Part shown: piece by piece, positions 33,002 through 41,550 of the stretch
How the letters are laid out: every line of letters begins with the position of its first letter
How positions within the stretch are numbered: position 1 is the first letter of the stretch
Assembly: GCF_965229315.1 (NCBI RefSeq)
Contig: NZ_CBDDJA010000001.1
Span: forward strand, 682,001 to 746,000
Length of the DNA: 64,000 bases
Reading direction: 5' to 3'
Origin: Pelomonas sp965229315
GTDB lineage: Bacteria; Pseudomonadota; Gammaproteobacteria; Burkholderiales; Burkholderiaceae_C
Position numbers and translations under genes: made by a program
The notes under the pieces: model-generated
Told to the model about the DNA's origin: nothing
The model's database searches: none
What the model saw: only the letters and a program-made list of their open reading frames with translations

Positions 33002-33697
33002 TCACCGCTCGTCTGGCCGATCAGGCCCTGCGCCGATTTCCGCCTGCAACGCGTCGCCGACGTCGCAGTACGCCTTCGCCGCCCTGCGCTCCTGCGCGAA
33101 CTCGAAGTAGTACACCGGCCGACCCGGCATGCCCTCGCTGTTCTTTTTGAGTTCGAAGAAGCGGAACGTGACCGGCGCCGGGCTGGCGAAACTGTCCCCC
33201 AGCTCACGGTCCGCGAGGATCAGCGTGGCATCGGCGTTCGCCGTGGGTGCCAGCAGCCGGACATCATGCAGCAGGCAATCCGCGCCGCCCGACACGTTCA
33301 GCGTGAGGTGTTCGCCGCGTGGCAGGCCTTGGCGCTTTTCGTCGCGGGCATCGAAAACCGGCACGAGCTGCCATTGCGGTTTGGAGCCCGGCCCGGTGGG
33401 CGCCTCGATGTAGATCGTGAGCACGTCGAAGCCATGGGCGTTGGCGTTGTCCCGGTGCGCCAGAAAGGCTTGTGCCGGCATCGGCGCCGCAGTCAGCGAC
33501 AGAACGTTCAGGCCGTTCGACAGCGGGATCACCCGCCCGGCTGCGTCGACACCCCCGGCCTTGACCGCGGCCGGACACAGCGCCTGCAGCACAAGGATGA
33601 GGCTGATCGCCAGGCGCAGGCCGGGCCTCGTGGCGTGATGTTGCGAGCGGTTGAAAGCGGGCATGGTGCGTGACACCGGCGTTGCGTTGTCAGGCAT
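33002..33697 (-). CDS. Exported protein of unknown function
   Basis: Up to 231 residues. A hydrophobic signal (LRLAISLILVLQALCPAAVKAG) follows a basic N-region, so the protein should be exported. The ATG at 33664 would shorten the N-region by 11 residues and fits a signal peptide better; neither start has a clear ribosome binding site. The mature part is beta-rich, with CLLHDVRLL in the middle and a C-terminal AKAYCDVGDAL, giving two cysteines that could form a disulfide. No family is recognised. It is followed tail to tail by the SDR reductase. Confidence 0.7.
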   Translation of the reverse strand: MPDNATPVSRTMPAFNRSQHHATRPGLRLAISLILVLQALCPAAVKAGGVDAAGRVIPLSNGLNVLSLTAAPMPAQAFLAHRDNANAHGFDVLTIYIEAPTGPGSKPQWQLVPVFDARDEKRQGLPRGEHLTLNVSGGADCLLHDVRLLAPTANADATLILADRELGDSFASPAPVTFRFFELKKNSEGMPGRPVYYFEFAQERRAAKAYCDVGDALQAEIGAGPDRPDER

Positions 33698-33775
33698 TCT
33701 TGCCAGGCGCTGCGGAAGTAAACAGCAGGGTCGCGGAACGTTGCTTCCGCGGACCCGGCGCCTTCGCGGAAGGCT

Positions 33776-34243
33776 TCAGTCGCAGCTTTGCTTGCGGTAA
33801 GCCGCGCGCAGTTCAAACAGCCGTTTCTGGGCCGCCTTCAGTTCGGGATCGGCCTTGGCTGCCGCCTCGGCCGCTTCGGCCATGGGAATTTGCTGGTCCA
33901 AACCTCGACATTGCCGCTGGGCCTCAGGGCTCAACCGCTGTCGGCGCCCGAACTGATCGACCTGCTGGGCGTTCATGCCCGTCAAGGGCTTGATGGCCTC
34001 GGCCATGCCTTCGCGGAAACGCTCGTTACGAACGTCCGATCCTTGCAGCTCCCGACCGCTCGACTTGTTCAGTCCGCGGGTCGGTTCGACTGCCACTTTT
34101 TTCGCCCCCAGGCAGGGCGAGTCGGAGTAGTTGACCTTGCCACCCTCCTCACACTTGTAGACCGTACGGCTGGCCTGGGGCAAGGTCTGCGCAATGGCGA
34201 CGGTGGTGCAAAGCAGCAGAGCAAGCAGCGACAGCAGCTTCAT
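33776..34243 (-). CDS. Exported DUF4124-containing protein
   Basis: A 155-residue protein with a signal peptide (MKLLSLLALLLCTTVAIAQ). Right after it comes VYKCEEGGKVNYSDSPC, the pattern of DUF4124, a short periplasmic domain common in betaproteobacteria whose two cysteines probably bond. A charged helical C-terminus (AEAAAKADPELKAAQKRLFELRAAYR) follows and may form a coiled coil. The function of DUF4124 is unknown. The gene starts 39 bases before the helicase stop codon in the direction of transcription and is probably read after the helicase gene. Confidence 0.85.
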   Translation of the reverse strand: MKLLSLLALLLCTTVAIAQTLPQASRTVYKCEEGGKVNYSDSPCLGAKKVAVEPTRGLNKSSGRELQGSDVRNERFREGMAEAIKPLTGMNAQQVDQFGRRQRLSPEAQRQCRGLDQQIPMAEAAEAAAKADPELKAAQKRLFELRAAYRKQSCD

Positions 34244-34282
34244 GAACGATCTCCGGCCGAAGACCGCACATGCTACCGAGGG

Positions 34283-36610
34283 CTAACGCCCCCTTCTCTG
34301 CCACAACGGCTTCTTCCCCTTCAGGTGCCTTTCGATCCCGTCGTTCAACCGCGAGCGCAGGTCGATGACCGCCTCGACATGCCCGAACACCTCGGGGAAG
34401 CGCAGGTCCAGCCACAGCCACAGCGTGCATTGGCGCAGCGCCTGCTCCATGCGGTCCAGGCGGCTGTGTTCGTCGACATCGTCCAGGAACCACGGCGTGC
34501 CGGCCTTGCCGGTGCGGGCGTGGCTGGCGGCCCAGGACTGGAACTGCTCGACGACCTGCGGCAGGCGGTCGTCCACCGGCGCCTGCGCGTAGCGGAATCG
34601 CTCCTGCAGCGGCAGCGAGCCGGCGTTGCGGTCCAGCATCTCGGCCAGGCCCAGCATCTGCTCCAGCTCGGCCACTTCGAAGTGCGCGTCGTCCAGGCGC
34701 AGCTGCTGCATGAAGACGGTCAGCACCTGGTGCAGGCTGTTGACGCCCAGCCGGGCCGAGATGGTCTGCACATGCCGCCAGTTGGGCGCCACCGGGCACT
34801 TGAAGTCGCGCGGCGCGCGCGGCTCCTTGGGCAGCAGCTCGCGCAGCGTCTTCATCGCGTCGGCCTCGGCCTCCTTCAGCACGCTCACAAACCCCTCGTC
34901 GTGCATGCCGTAGCGGCCCGCGCGGCCGGCGATCTGGTGCACCTCGCTGACCGACAGCTCGCGGTCGCCGACGCCGTCGAACTTGGTCAGCGTCGAGAAC
35001 AGCACGCGGCGGATGGGCAGGTTCAGGCCCATGCCGATGGCGTCCGTCGCCACCAGCACGTCGCTGGCGCCGACGGCGAAGCGCTCGGCCTCGCGGCGGC
35101 GCACCTCGGGCGGCAGCGCACCGTAGATGACGCTCACCGCGTGGCCGGTCTGCGCGATCTGGTCGCGCAGCATCAGCACGTCGCGGCGGCTGAAGGCCAC
35201 CACGGCGTCGCCCGCCAGCAGGTGCGTCATGGGCACGGGCGCGGGCATCAGTTGCACATGCTGCTTGCGCTCGAACACGCGCCGCTCGGGCTTCTCGCCG
35301 CACAGTTGCAGCAGCCGCTCGATGGCGGGCGCCGCGTAGGCCGAGGCGATGATGATGAGTTCGCGCGCCGGCACGCCGACGATGGCCTGCGTCCATGCCC
35401 AGCCGCGCGAGTCGTCGAAGATCATCTGCGCTTCGTCGATGACGGCCACGTCCACCACGTCGCGCGTGTTGACCATCTCGATGGTGCTGCTCACCACGCG
35501 CGCGCCGTTGGCCGGCACGCTTTCCTCGCCGGTCAGCAGCGAGCACGGCACGCCGCGGCCGACGAGGCGGTCGCGGCCTTCGAGGGCCAGCAGCCGCAGC
35601 GGCGCCAGGTAGGCGCCGTCCAGCGCCTGCGCCAGCCGCTCGAAGGCGGCGTACGTCTTGCCGCTGTTGGGCGGGCCCAGGTACAGCGTGACCTTGCGGC
35701 CCAGCTTGCGCGCGGTGTCGAAGCTGTCCGGGTAGCCCTGGAAGGCCAGTTCGCGGCCCAGGCTGGCCAGCGTGCTCAGCTCCTCGACCTGCTGCTCCCA
35801 GCGGTCCTGGGCGCGCGTCAGCGCCGCCTTCAGGTCATGGAACGGCATGGGCACGCCGCACTCGGCCTGCAGCCGCGGCAGCAGCGATGCGAGCTGGGTG
35901 GCGTCCCCCATGGCCTCGCTGCGTGCGACGAGGTGGTTCAGGTGCAGCGCCAGCTCGGCCGTGTACGAGTACTCGGGCGCCTGGCCCAGCGCCTGGCGCA
36001 GCGCGGCCGCGTCGCCGTCGCGGAAGAACGCCCAGACGGGTTCCTCGGGCACCGGCACGCGGTGCGACAGCTCGATGCGCCAGCCGGCGTGCGCCAGCGC
36101 CACGGGCTGCACGCACAGCCGCGTGAACACCAGGCCCTCGCGGCGCAGGCCCAGGCTTTCGAGCTGCTGCAGGCGCTGCTGCATCTGCGCGCGCAGCGAG
36201 CTGGTGGACGGGCCACCCTGCGGCGCGTCGCCCCGCCCCTGCAGCGGCGTCGCGTCGAGCTGCGCCAGCGCGAACGGGATGTGCCGCGGCAGCAGCCAGC
36301 GGCTGGGCCGGCCGCCGCCGGCGGCCTTGGAGACCTGGATGCAGCCCAGGCGGTCCAGCGACTCGTCGCTGCCGTGGTCGAAATCGGCCGGCACCAGCAC
36401 CTGCGGCAGCGCATAGGCCGCGTGGCGGATGCGCGCCCAGTCTTCGGGGGCGAGGCTGGCAGGCAGCCGGGCGGCGTGGCGGGGCTGCGGGAGCGGGAAG
36501 GCCGGCGCGGGCGGCCTGGAATCGGGAGAGGGGGACTTCACGACGGAAGTGGAACACAGCCGCGCGATGGCCCCGCCGGCGCCGTCGTCGGGCGGGTCGC
36601 CGGTGCGCAC
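34283..36610 (-). CDS. SUV3-like ATP-dependent RNA helicase
   Basis: A 775-residue superfamily 2 helicase related to the mitochondrial degradosome helicase SUV3. A unique N-terminal region of about 290 residues precedes the core. Walker A is LGPPNSGKTYAAFE, motif Ia is YLAPLRLLALEG, CSLLTGEE follows as in SUV3, motif II is DEAQ, motif III-like SAYAAP, and the second RecA domain ends with VHQIAGRAGRYG (motif VI). The C-terminal 230 residues are helical, as in SUV3. The family unwinds RNA and DNA with 3'-5' polarity; no partner nuclease is nearby. The ATG at 36610 follows the protease-like gene by 7 bases, so the two are co-transcribed; a GTG near 36541 is an alternative start. Confidence 0.88.
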   Translation of the reverse strand: MRTGDPPDDGAGGAIARLCSTSVVKSPSPDSRPPAPAFPLPQPRHAARLPASLAPEDWARIRHAAYALPQVLVPADFDHGSDESLDRLGCIQVSKAAGGGRPSRWLLPRHIPFALAQLDATPLQGRGDAPQGGPSTSSLRAQMQQRLQQLESLGLRREGLVFTRLCVQPVALAHAGWRIELSHRVPVPEEPVWAFFRDGDAAALRQALGQAPEYSYTAELALHLNHLVARSEAMGDATQLASLLPRLQAECGVPMPFHDLKAALTRAQDRWEQQVEELSTLASLGRELAFQGYPDSFDTARKLGRKVTLYLGPPNSGKTYAAFERLAQALDGAYLAPLRLLALEGRDRLVGRGVPCSLLTGEESVPANGARVVSSTIEMVNTRDVVDVAVIDEAQMIFDDSRGWAWTQAIVGVPARELIIIASAYAAPAIERLLQLCGEKPERRVFERKQHVQLMPAPVPMTHLLAGDAVVAFSRRDVLMLRDQIAQTGHAVSVIYGALPPEVRRREAERFAVGASDVLVATDAIGMGLNLPIRRVLFSTLTKFDGVGDRELSVSEVHQIAGRAGRYGMHDEGFVSVLKEAEADAMKTLRELLPKEPRAPRDFKCPVAPNWRHVQTISARLGVNSLHQVLTVFMQQLRLDDAHFEVAELEQMLGLAEMLDRNAGSLPLQERFRYAQAPVDDRLPQVVEQFQSWAASHARTGKAGTPWFLDDVDEHSRLDRMEQALRQCTLWLWLDLRFPEVFGHVEAVIDLRSRLNDGIERHLKGKKPLWQRRGR

Positions 36611-36617
36611 GCCGGGT

Positions 36618-37397
36618 TCAATCCACCGTGGCGGCGCGGGGTGCGTCTTCCGCTGCGGCCTCGGTGGGCGGCGCCGGCTCGGTCAGCGTCAGCACGATGT
36701 CCGGATACCACGCGGCATTCAGGCCCAGCGACTCGTCGGTCTTCAGGTCGCGGTGGCCCACGTCGAAGCGCGAGGAGTGCACGCCCAGCAGCATCCACGG
36801 CATCGGCTTGCGGCCGGGCGCGCGCACCACCACCGGCGCGCCGCTGATGCCGCGGTGCGTGCGCGCATCGGTCAGGAACCAGCCCATGCCCTGGAAGCGC
36901 CAGCCGTAGGGCGACGCGACGATGCCCTGGCGCACGACCGGGAAGTGGTGCAGCCCGTCGTGGAAGCCCAGCGGGAAGCCCGGGATCAGCAGCGGCTGGC
37001 CGATCAGCACCTCGTCGCCCGCGCCGGGCAGGCTGTCCGGCGTGAACGCGGCCAGCGCGACGGCTGCCGGCAGGGCGTCGGCCTCGATCTCCAGCACCGC
37101 CACGTCGATGTCGCCGCCGTCGTCCTGGCCCTGGCGCCAGTTGGCCAGGCCGTCGCGGTAGAGCAGCACCGACAGGCCGATGGAGTCGGTGAGGTTCTGC
37201 GCATCGGCGTGCAGCTCGATCTCCAGGCGGTCCGGGTGGTGGCCGCTCGCCTCGTCGATGAAGACGTGGCGGCTGCTGACCAGGTACAGCCGCTCGTCGC
37301 GGCGGAAGAAGAAGCCGCTGGCGCTGGTCAGCCCCCGTTTGCCCGCGAAGGTGCCCAGGCGCACGGTGGCCAGCAGCAGCGGGTCGACCGCGGTCAT
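36618..37397 (-). CDS. Trypsin-like serine peptidase domain protein without signal peptide
   Basis: A 259-residue protein with a trypsin-like fold. The probable catalytic triad is His in YLVSSRHVF, Asp in GGDIDVAVLE, and Ser in HRGISGAPVVV, which stands for the usual GNSGGP. No export signal or membrane helix is present, so it should be cytoplasmic, unlike DegP-type relatives. The C-terminal 20 residues are Ala/Pro/Glu-rich and probably disordered. It is the middle gene of a three-gene unit (82-residue protein, this protein, SUV3-like helicase) with gaps of 13 and 7 bases. Its target is unknown. Confidence 0.78.
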   Translation of the reverse strand: MTAVDPLLLATVRLGTFAGKRGLTSASGFFFRRDERLYLVSSRHVFIDEASGHHPDRLEIELHADAQNLTDSIGLSVLLYRDGLANWRQGQDDGGDIDVAVLEIEADALPAAVALAAFTPDSLPGAGDEVLIGQPLLIPGFPLGFHDGLHHFPVVRQGIVASPYGWRFQGMGWFLTDARTHRGISGAPVVVRAPGRKPMPWMLLGVHSSRFDVGHRDLKTDESLGLNAAWYPDIVLTLTEPAPPTEAAAEDAPRAATVD

Positions 37398-37410
37398 GGC
37401 GGCTGCGCGC

Positions 37411-37659
37411 TCAAAAGGCAGGGCGCATGCTGCTGCGGCCCAGCAGCGACGCCAGGTGCTTGCACATGTTCTCGCCGGTGGTCGTGAGCTGCAGCGAGCC
37501 GCCTTGCCATTCCATCCAGTGCAGGGCGACGTAGTCGTCGATGTAGCCGGCGTCGATCTCGCTCGCGCGGCGGCGCTTGAGCAGGTCGACGGTGGCCAGC
37601 AGCTCGTCGCGAAGGACGTCGCGTCGTGTCGGGGTGGACGGCGTGGCAGGTGGGGTCAT
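37411..37659 (-). CDS. Small conserved-looking hypothetical protein
   Basis: An 82-residue protein, MTPPATPSTPTRRDVL and onward. After a Pro/Thr-rich start it is helical (RDELLATVDLLKRRRASEIDAGYIDDYVALHWMEW) and ends with a short beta-like segment and LLGRSSMRPAF. GGAGAG 5-6 bases before the ATG at 37659 supports the start; the longer upstream frame overlaps repeats and reads as noise. It heads the unit with the trypsin-like protein and the SUV3-like helicase. No function is recognised; a winged-helix-like fold is conceivable but not shown. Confidence 0.7.
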   Translation of the reverse strand: MTPPATPSTPTRRDVLRDELLATVDLLKRRRASEIDAGYIDDYVALHWMEWQGGSLQLTTTGENMCKHLASLLGRSSMRPAF

Positions 37660-37710
37660 GGAACTCTCCAGTTCGGCAATGCACACGGCGCGGGGCGCGC
37701 GTGCGTGGGT

Positions 37711-37740
37711 CGTGCGAGATCGTGCAAGGGCGTGCAAGAT
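37711..37740. repeat. Three phased 10-bp direct repeats upstream of the helicase unit
   Basis: CGTGCGAGAT, CGTGCAAGGG and CGTGCAAGAT follow each other exactly, and a fourth weaker unit (GTGCGTGGGT) precedes them. A 10-base period places each copy on the same face of the helix. They lie about 50-80 bases upstream of the first gene of the helicase unit, where an operator would be. Confidence 0.5.
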
Positions 37741-38061
37741 GTGTGCCCCGGCCGGGGCACCGGCCGTTCGACCCCGGCGAGGACAGCCTCGCAGGAGCGA
37801 CGGCAGCAAGCGACGAGCCGTGGCACCGCGGGTGTGGGCCGGCTCGACAGCCGAGCAGGTCCGGGTTGGGGCTCGCCGCTTGAAGGAGGATGACGACCTG
37901 GGCAGGCCGGCGGGAGCCGACAGGCCTGGAGGCGCGAGGAAGGTGTGCGCCGGTGTCCAGCCCCCGATGTCGCGCCGTTGAGCAGATACGCGACGGGAGA
38001 AGAGCCATTGTAGGGCGGGGGTCCCGCCCCCTGGTGCGTCGGTGTGCCGGGTGCGCCCGCG
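37741..38061. other. Intergenic region without a recognised gene
   Basis: About 320 bases between the phased repeats and the stop codon of the next minus-strand gene. It has the inverted repeat GCCCCGGCCGGGGC (37745-37758) and G+C-rich text, but no frame with a family signature or a good ribosome binding site. It probably holds the terminator of the 38062-39141 gene and the promoter of the helicase unit. Confidence 0.5.
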
Positions 38062-39141
38062 CTACTGCGGCAGGCAGGCCAGCATGCGCTGGATGTCCTG
38101 CGCGGCATAGCCGGACGCGGCATCCTGCAAGGCCCGCGGCGAGACTTCGGACGGGATAACGGACGTGACCGGCTTGAGCAGCGCGGCCCGGCCCAGCACG
38201 ACGAAGTCCAGCGGTGTGTCGATGCCGACGTAGGCGCGCACGTCGGCGCGCGACGTGGCCGTGTGGCCGGCGCGGCAGCGGTCGCCGGTGGCGTCGGGGA
38301 AGGTGCGGAACGGCTCGCGCAGGGCCAGCTCGTCGGCACCGCAGCGCTGGTCCAGCGGGATGGGGCCGGGCTTTTGCGGCGCCACCGCGCCCCAGCGCAG
38401 CAGCTGGTGCAGCGCGATGGACCCCTCGCCGAACGCCGGACCGGTATCGCCGATGAGCGCCAGCGTCGGCTGCATGCCCCGGCCGCCGACCCACGCCACC
38501 TTGCCCAGCAGGTCGCGCTGCGGCGTGACGGCAATCGGCAGCGCCGCGGAGTCCAGGTAACGCGGCTTGCCGTCGACGACGTGCCGCAGGGACGTGGTGG
38601 ACACATAGGTCTTCACCGGCTGGCCCGACATGCCGTCGACCTCCGGCCCGAGCCGCGGCCGCCCCAGCCCGTTGCCGACGACGGCCTTGCCCGGCCCGCA
38701 GGACGTGATGCTGCCGCCCGCCGCGAGGGGCTCGACCTCCAGCGCGTAGACGCAGAACGCCGGCGAGCCCGGGCCGAAGCCCTGGCGTTCGGTCTGCAGG
38801 AAATCGGCCCGGCAGCCGCCCGACTGGCAACTGCGGGTGGCGCCGCCCTGCCAGCGGTCCAGCCCGTTGGCGATGTAGGTGAAGCCGCCGTCGCCGACCG
38901 TGTACGAGGCCGTCGCGCCGTCCGGGTTGACGGCCAGTCGCGCCCGCACGGCGATGGAGCCATCGGCGAACACGCGCGTGGCCGCCTGCATGGTCGACTG
39001 GCCGTCGGGCGTCTTGATCTTCATCGTGCCCGGCACGCCGCAATCGGCCGCTGCGAGTGCGGTGGCCGGCATGGCGATGGCAAGCAGCAGCGCGCTCGAA
39101 CGGCTCAGGCGGCTCAAGCGGATCAAACGATGGGGTGCCAT
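38062..39141 (-). CDS. Exported protein of unknown function
   Basis: A 359-residue protein with a basic N-region and signal peptide (SRSSALLLAIAMPATALAA, cleaved near AA-DC). GAGG lies 9-12 bases upstream of the ATG at 39141. The mature protein has at least eight cysteines (for instance DCGVPG, RSCQSGGCRADFL, SCGPGK, RCGADEL, DRCRAGH, LACLPQ), consistent with several disulfides in the periplasm. Short Gly-rich turns suggest a beta-rich fold. No family is recognised. It stands alone, upstream of and divergent from the decayed DHFR-like gene. Confidence 0.75.
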   Translation of the reverse strand: MAPHRLIRLSRLSRSSALLLAIAMPATALAAADCGVPGTMKIKTPDGQSTMQAATRVFADGSIAVRARLAVNPDGATASYTVGDGGFTYIANGLDRWQGGATRSCQSGGCRADFLQTERQGFGPGSPAFCVYALEVEPLAAGGSITSCGPGKAVVGNGLGRPRLGPEVDGMSGQPVKTYVSTTSLRHVVDGKPRYLDSAALPIAVTPQRDLLGKVAWVGGRGMQPTLALIGDTGPAFGEGSIALHQLLRWGAVAPQKPGPIPLDQRCGADELALREPFRTFPDATGDRCRAGHTATSRADVRAYVGIDTPLDFVVLGRAALLKPVTSVIPSEVSPRALQDAASGYAAQDIQRMLACLPQ

Positions 39142-39388
39142 GGCGTCATCCTCTCGGCGGCCCGGGCCGCCATGTCGATCCCGCAGGCTAACGCCGGCAC
39201 CGCGGCCAGCGCGTCCACCCGATTGACGAGGCAGGCGGCGGCTGACGCCGGGGGCTGTTTGTGCAGAATGCCGCCGTATGACCGGCATCACGACCTTCCA
39301 CACGCCCGGTCGCGGCGGCACGTTGCGCGCCGTGCCGGCGCCGTTCACGACATCCGACGGCGGGCCTCGGCGCCCGAGGGCCTGAGCG

Positions 39389-39646
39389 ATGCGCCGGCTT
39401 CGCTACAACGTGGCGTGCAGCCTGGACGGCTTCATTGCCGACCCCGATGGCGGCTACGACTGGATCGTGGACGACAAGGGCATCGACTTCGACGCGCTGT
39501 ACGCGCAGTTCGACACCTTCGTCATGGGGCGCAGGACCTGGGAGGTGATGCAGGCGCAGGGCGATGCGAACCCGCTGCGCGGCAGGCGCATCGACATCCC
39601 GACCGAAGCCGGCCTGCCCCTCCTTGAGGCGGGTCAAGGCAAATAG
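39389..39646 (+). pseudogene. DHFR/RibD-family reductase gene with internal deletion
   Basis: The N-terminal 65 residues are a clean match to the dihydrofolate reductase-like (RibD C-terminal) family: LRYNVACSLDGFIADPDGGYDW, then FDTFVMGRRTWEVM. Normal members have about 180 residues, but here the text jumps after NPLRGRR to GLPLLEAGQGK, which resembles the far C-terminal G-x-PLL-x-x-G segment, and stops at residue 85. The central nucleotide-binding half is missing, so the product should be inactive. This fits a deletion of roughly 200-300 bases within the gene. The tail assignment is weaker than the N-terminal match. Confidence 0.65.
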
Positions 39647-39663
39647 CGCAGCGCGCTCCCCGA

Positions 39664-39904
39664 ATGACGACACGTCGCGCCATGCAGGTCATCCGCGAAG
39701 CCGACACGCAGGTCGACGAGGCGCCGCCGCACGGTGCGATCGGCATGTCCACCGCCTGCCGGATCAGCGACGCCGTGCCGCAGCCGCGGGCGATGGAGTT
39801 CCGCAAGCGGGTGCTGCACCCCGGCGCGGCCATCGGCCCGCATCCGGCAGGTCGGCGGCGTGCCGCTGGCGCTGATCGTCAGCTACCCCAACCCGGCCGC
39901 GGCG
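39664..39904 (+). pseudogene. Cupin gene remnant with internal deletion and frameshift
   Basis: The first frame (39664 to about 39846) reads VIREADTQVDEAPPHGAIG, STACRISDA and MEFRKRVLHPGAAIGPHP, the N-terminal third of a cupin family whose next segment normally has the metal-binding HxH and YYVLSG motif. That segment is missing. In the next frame (about 39847-39900) QVGGVPLALIVSYP looks like the C-terminal tail of the same family. The gene thus seems to have lost its beta-barrel core and its frame. It lies directly after the deleted DHFR-like gene and before the VOC gene. Confidence 0.6.
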
Positions 39905-40321
39905 TTGCCGCCCAACCGTTCCATCCCCGAGGCGGTTCTGCTGCCCGAGCTGGCCTACCCGGACGTCGACACGGCGGCCGACTGGCTGTGCCGCGCATTC
40001 GGCTTCGAAGTGCGGCTGCGCATCGGCGGACACCGCGTGCAGTTGACCGTGCCGGGCGGCGGCGCGCTGGTCGCCAGGCAGGGCGAGGTACCGCCCGGCT
40101 GCTTCGCCGCACATTCGGTCATGGTGCGCGTGGCGGACATCGACGCCCACCATGCGCGTGCCGTTGCCGCCGGCGCCGTGGTCGCCGGTGCGCCGACGAC
40201 CCACCCGTATGGCGAGCGCCAATACGGCGCGCGCGACCTTGCGGGCCATGCGTGGGTGTTCACGCAGACGGTGGCGGATGTGGACCCGGCGGACTGGGGT
40301 GGGGTCACTGAGCCGGGCTGA
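39905..40321 (+). CDS. VOC-superfamily (glyoxalase/PhnB-like) protein
   Basis: A 138-residue protein if the TTG at 39905 is used, giving MPPNRSIPEAVLLPELAYPDV, which matches the normal N-terminus of this family. A GTG at 39860 is in frame but would include the tail of the cupin remnant. Two beta-alpha-beta-beta-beta modules are visible (LAYPDVDTAADWLCRAFGF and SVMVRVADIDAHHARAVAAGA), followed by YGERQYGARDLAGHAWVFTQ. The family covers glyoxalases, dioxygenases and resistance proteins; no specific role can be read. The upstream decay may have removed its original promoter and start. It converges on the metallo-hydrolase gene 6 bases away. Confidence 0.75.
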   Translation: MPPNRSIPEAVLLPELAYPDVDTAADWLCRAFGFEVRLRIGGHRVQLTVPGGGALVARQGEVPPGCFAAHSVMVRVADIDAHHARAVAAGAVVAGAPTTHPYGERQYGARDLAGHAWVFTQTVADVDPADWGGVTEPG

Positions 40322-40327
40322 CCCCGC

Positions 40328-41476
40328 TCAATCCAGCGGCCAGGGCACACCTTTGGGCAGCTGCGCCGTCTCCGCCGGCTCTTCCGGCTCTTCCGGCTGT
40401 TGACGCGCCGGCCCAGGCGCATCCGCCGCTCGCCACCACGGCGTCACCGGCTCGCCATGGGCAGGCTCCACCGCCTCGCCCAGCCGCGGCATCAGCAGTT
40501 GGGCGCCCTGCTTCGGCCCCAACGCCAGCAGCGTCTCGGCCGGCTCGTCCCAGTCGTGCAGCGCCAAGGAGAACGTCCCCCAGTGCACCGGCAAAAAGGC
40601 GCCGCCGCCGAGCAGCTGGCAGGCCTTCAGCGCGTTCTCGGGCCCGAGGTGGATGTCGCCCCACGACGGGTGGAAGGCGCCCACCTCCAGCATGACGAGG
40701 TCGAACGGGCCGAGCCGTTCGCGGATGGACGTGTACTCGCTCGTCAGGCCGGTGTCGCCGCTGAAGAACACGCGGTGCTGCGGCGTCTCGATGACCATGG
40801 ACGACCACAGCGTCGCGTTGCGGTCCTTCAGCGACCGGCCCGAGAAATGCTGCGATGGCGCGGCATGGATGCGCAGTTCGGCGCCCGGCGCCTGCCAGTG
40901 CTCCCACCAGTCCAGCTCGACGATGCGCTCAGGGGGGACACCCCAGGCCTGCAGGTGGGCGCCCACGCCCAGCGACGTGATGAAGGGCACGGCCTGCAGC
41001 TTCACCAGCTCCTGGATGGTGCCGATGTCCAGGTGGTCGTAGTGGTCGTGCGAGATGACGACGGCATCCAGCCTGGGCAGGCCTTTGAGCGCCAGCGGCA
41101 CGGGCTGGAAGCGCTTCGGGCCGGCCAATTGCGAGGGCGACGCGCGCTGGCCCCAGACCGGATCGGTCAGCACGCGCAGGCCGTCGATCTCGATCATCAC
41201 CGTGGAGTGGCCAAGCCAGGTCGCGCGCAGGCCGGTGCCCGCGGGCTTGAGCCAGGCGTCCAGCGGGTTCACCGACGGCAGCGGGCCGGCCGGCTTGCGG
41301 CGGTCGTCCGGGCACAGGAAGTCGCCCAGCGACGGCCGCTCCGTGCGGTCGCGCAGGCCGGGCTGGATGGGGTGGACGTTGTGGAAGCCCTCGCCGGTGT
41401 CGGTCACCCGGTAGCGCGGCGAGGCCCGCATGCGTTCGAGACGGAGGCCGGTGGCGCGTTTGCCGAGAGATTTCAT
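40328..41476 (-). CDS. Metallo-beta-lactamase-fold hydrolase (NAPE-PLD/UlaG-like)
   Basis: A 382-residue protein. TWLGHSTVMIEIDGLRVLTDPVW is the N-terminal signature shared by NAPE-phospholipase D and UlaG-type hydrolases. The metal site VVISHDHYDHLD (HxHxDH) is intact, with further ligands in VFFSGDTG (Asp) and FLPVHWGTFSL (His). The group cleaves phosphodiester or lactone bonds; the substrate here is unknown. A C-terminal Pro/Glu-rich tail includes three PEE-type repeats from a 9-bp DNA repeat near 40378-40404. The start at 41476 has no clear ribosome binding site; an in-frame ATG 15 codons later is possible. Confidence 0.85.
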   Translation of the reverse strand: MKSLGKRATGLRLERMRASPRYRVTDTGEGFHNVHPIQPGLRDRTERPSLGDFLCPDDRRKPAGPLPSVNPLDAWLKPAGTGLRATWLGHSTVMIEIDGLRVLTDPVWGQRASPSQLAGPKRFQPVPLALKGLPRLDAVVISHDHYDHLDIGTIQELVKLQAVPFITSLGVGAHLQAWGVPPERIVELDWWEHWQAPGAELRIHAAPSQHFSGRSLKDRNATLWSSMVIETPQHRVFFSGDTGLTSEYTSIRERLGPFDLVMLEVGAFHPSWGDIHLGPENALKACQLLGGGAFLPVHWGTFSLALHDWDEPAETLLALGPKQGAQLLMPRLGEAVEPAHGEPVTPWWRAADAPGPARQQPEEPEEPAETAQLPKGVPWPLD

Positions 41477-41550
41477 CGAAGGGGGACGCAGGGGCGGGCT
41501 CCCGCAGGTGGTAGCGCCGCGCCGGCTTTCAAGCCCGTTTTGATCCGGCC

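Noticed and set aside
39622..39639. FNR/CRP-like box CCTTGAGGCGGGTCAAGG
   Set aside because: TTGA-N6-TCAA fits an FNR site in outline, but the inner T and A of the consensus are missing and it lies within the coding tail of the decayed DHFR-like gene, with no intact gene at a suitable distance.
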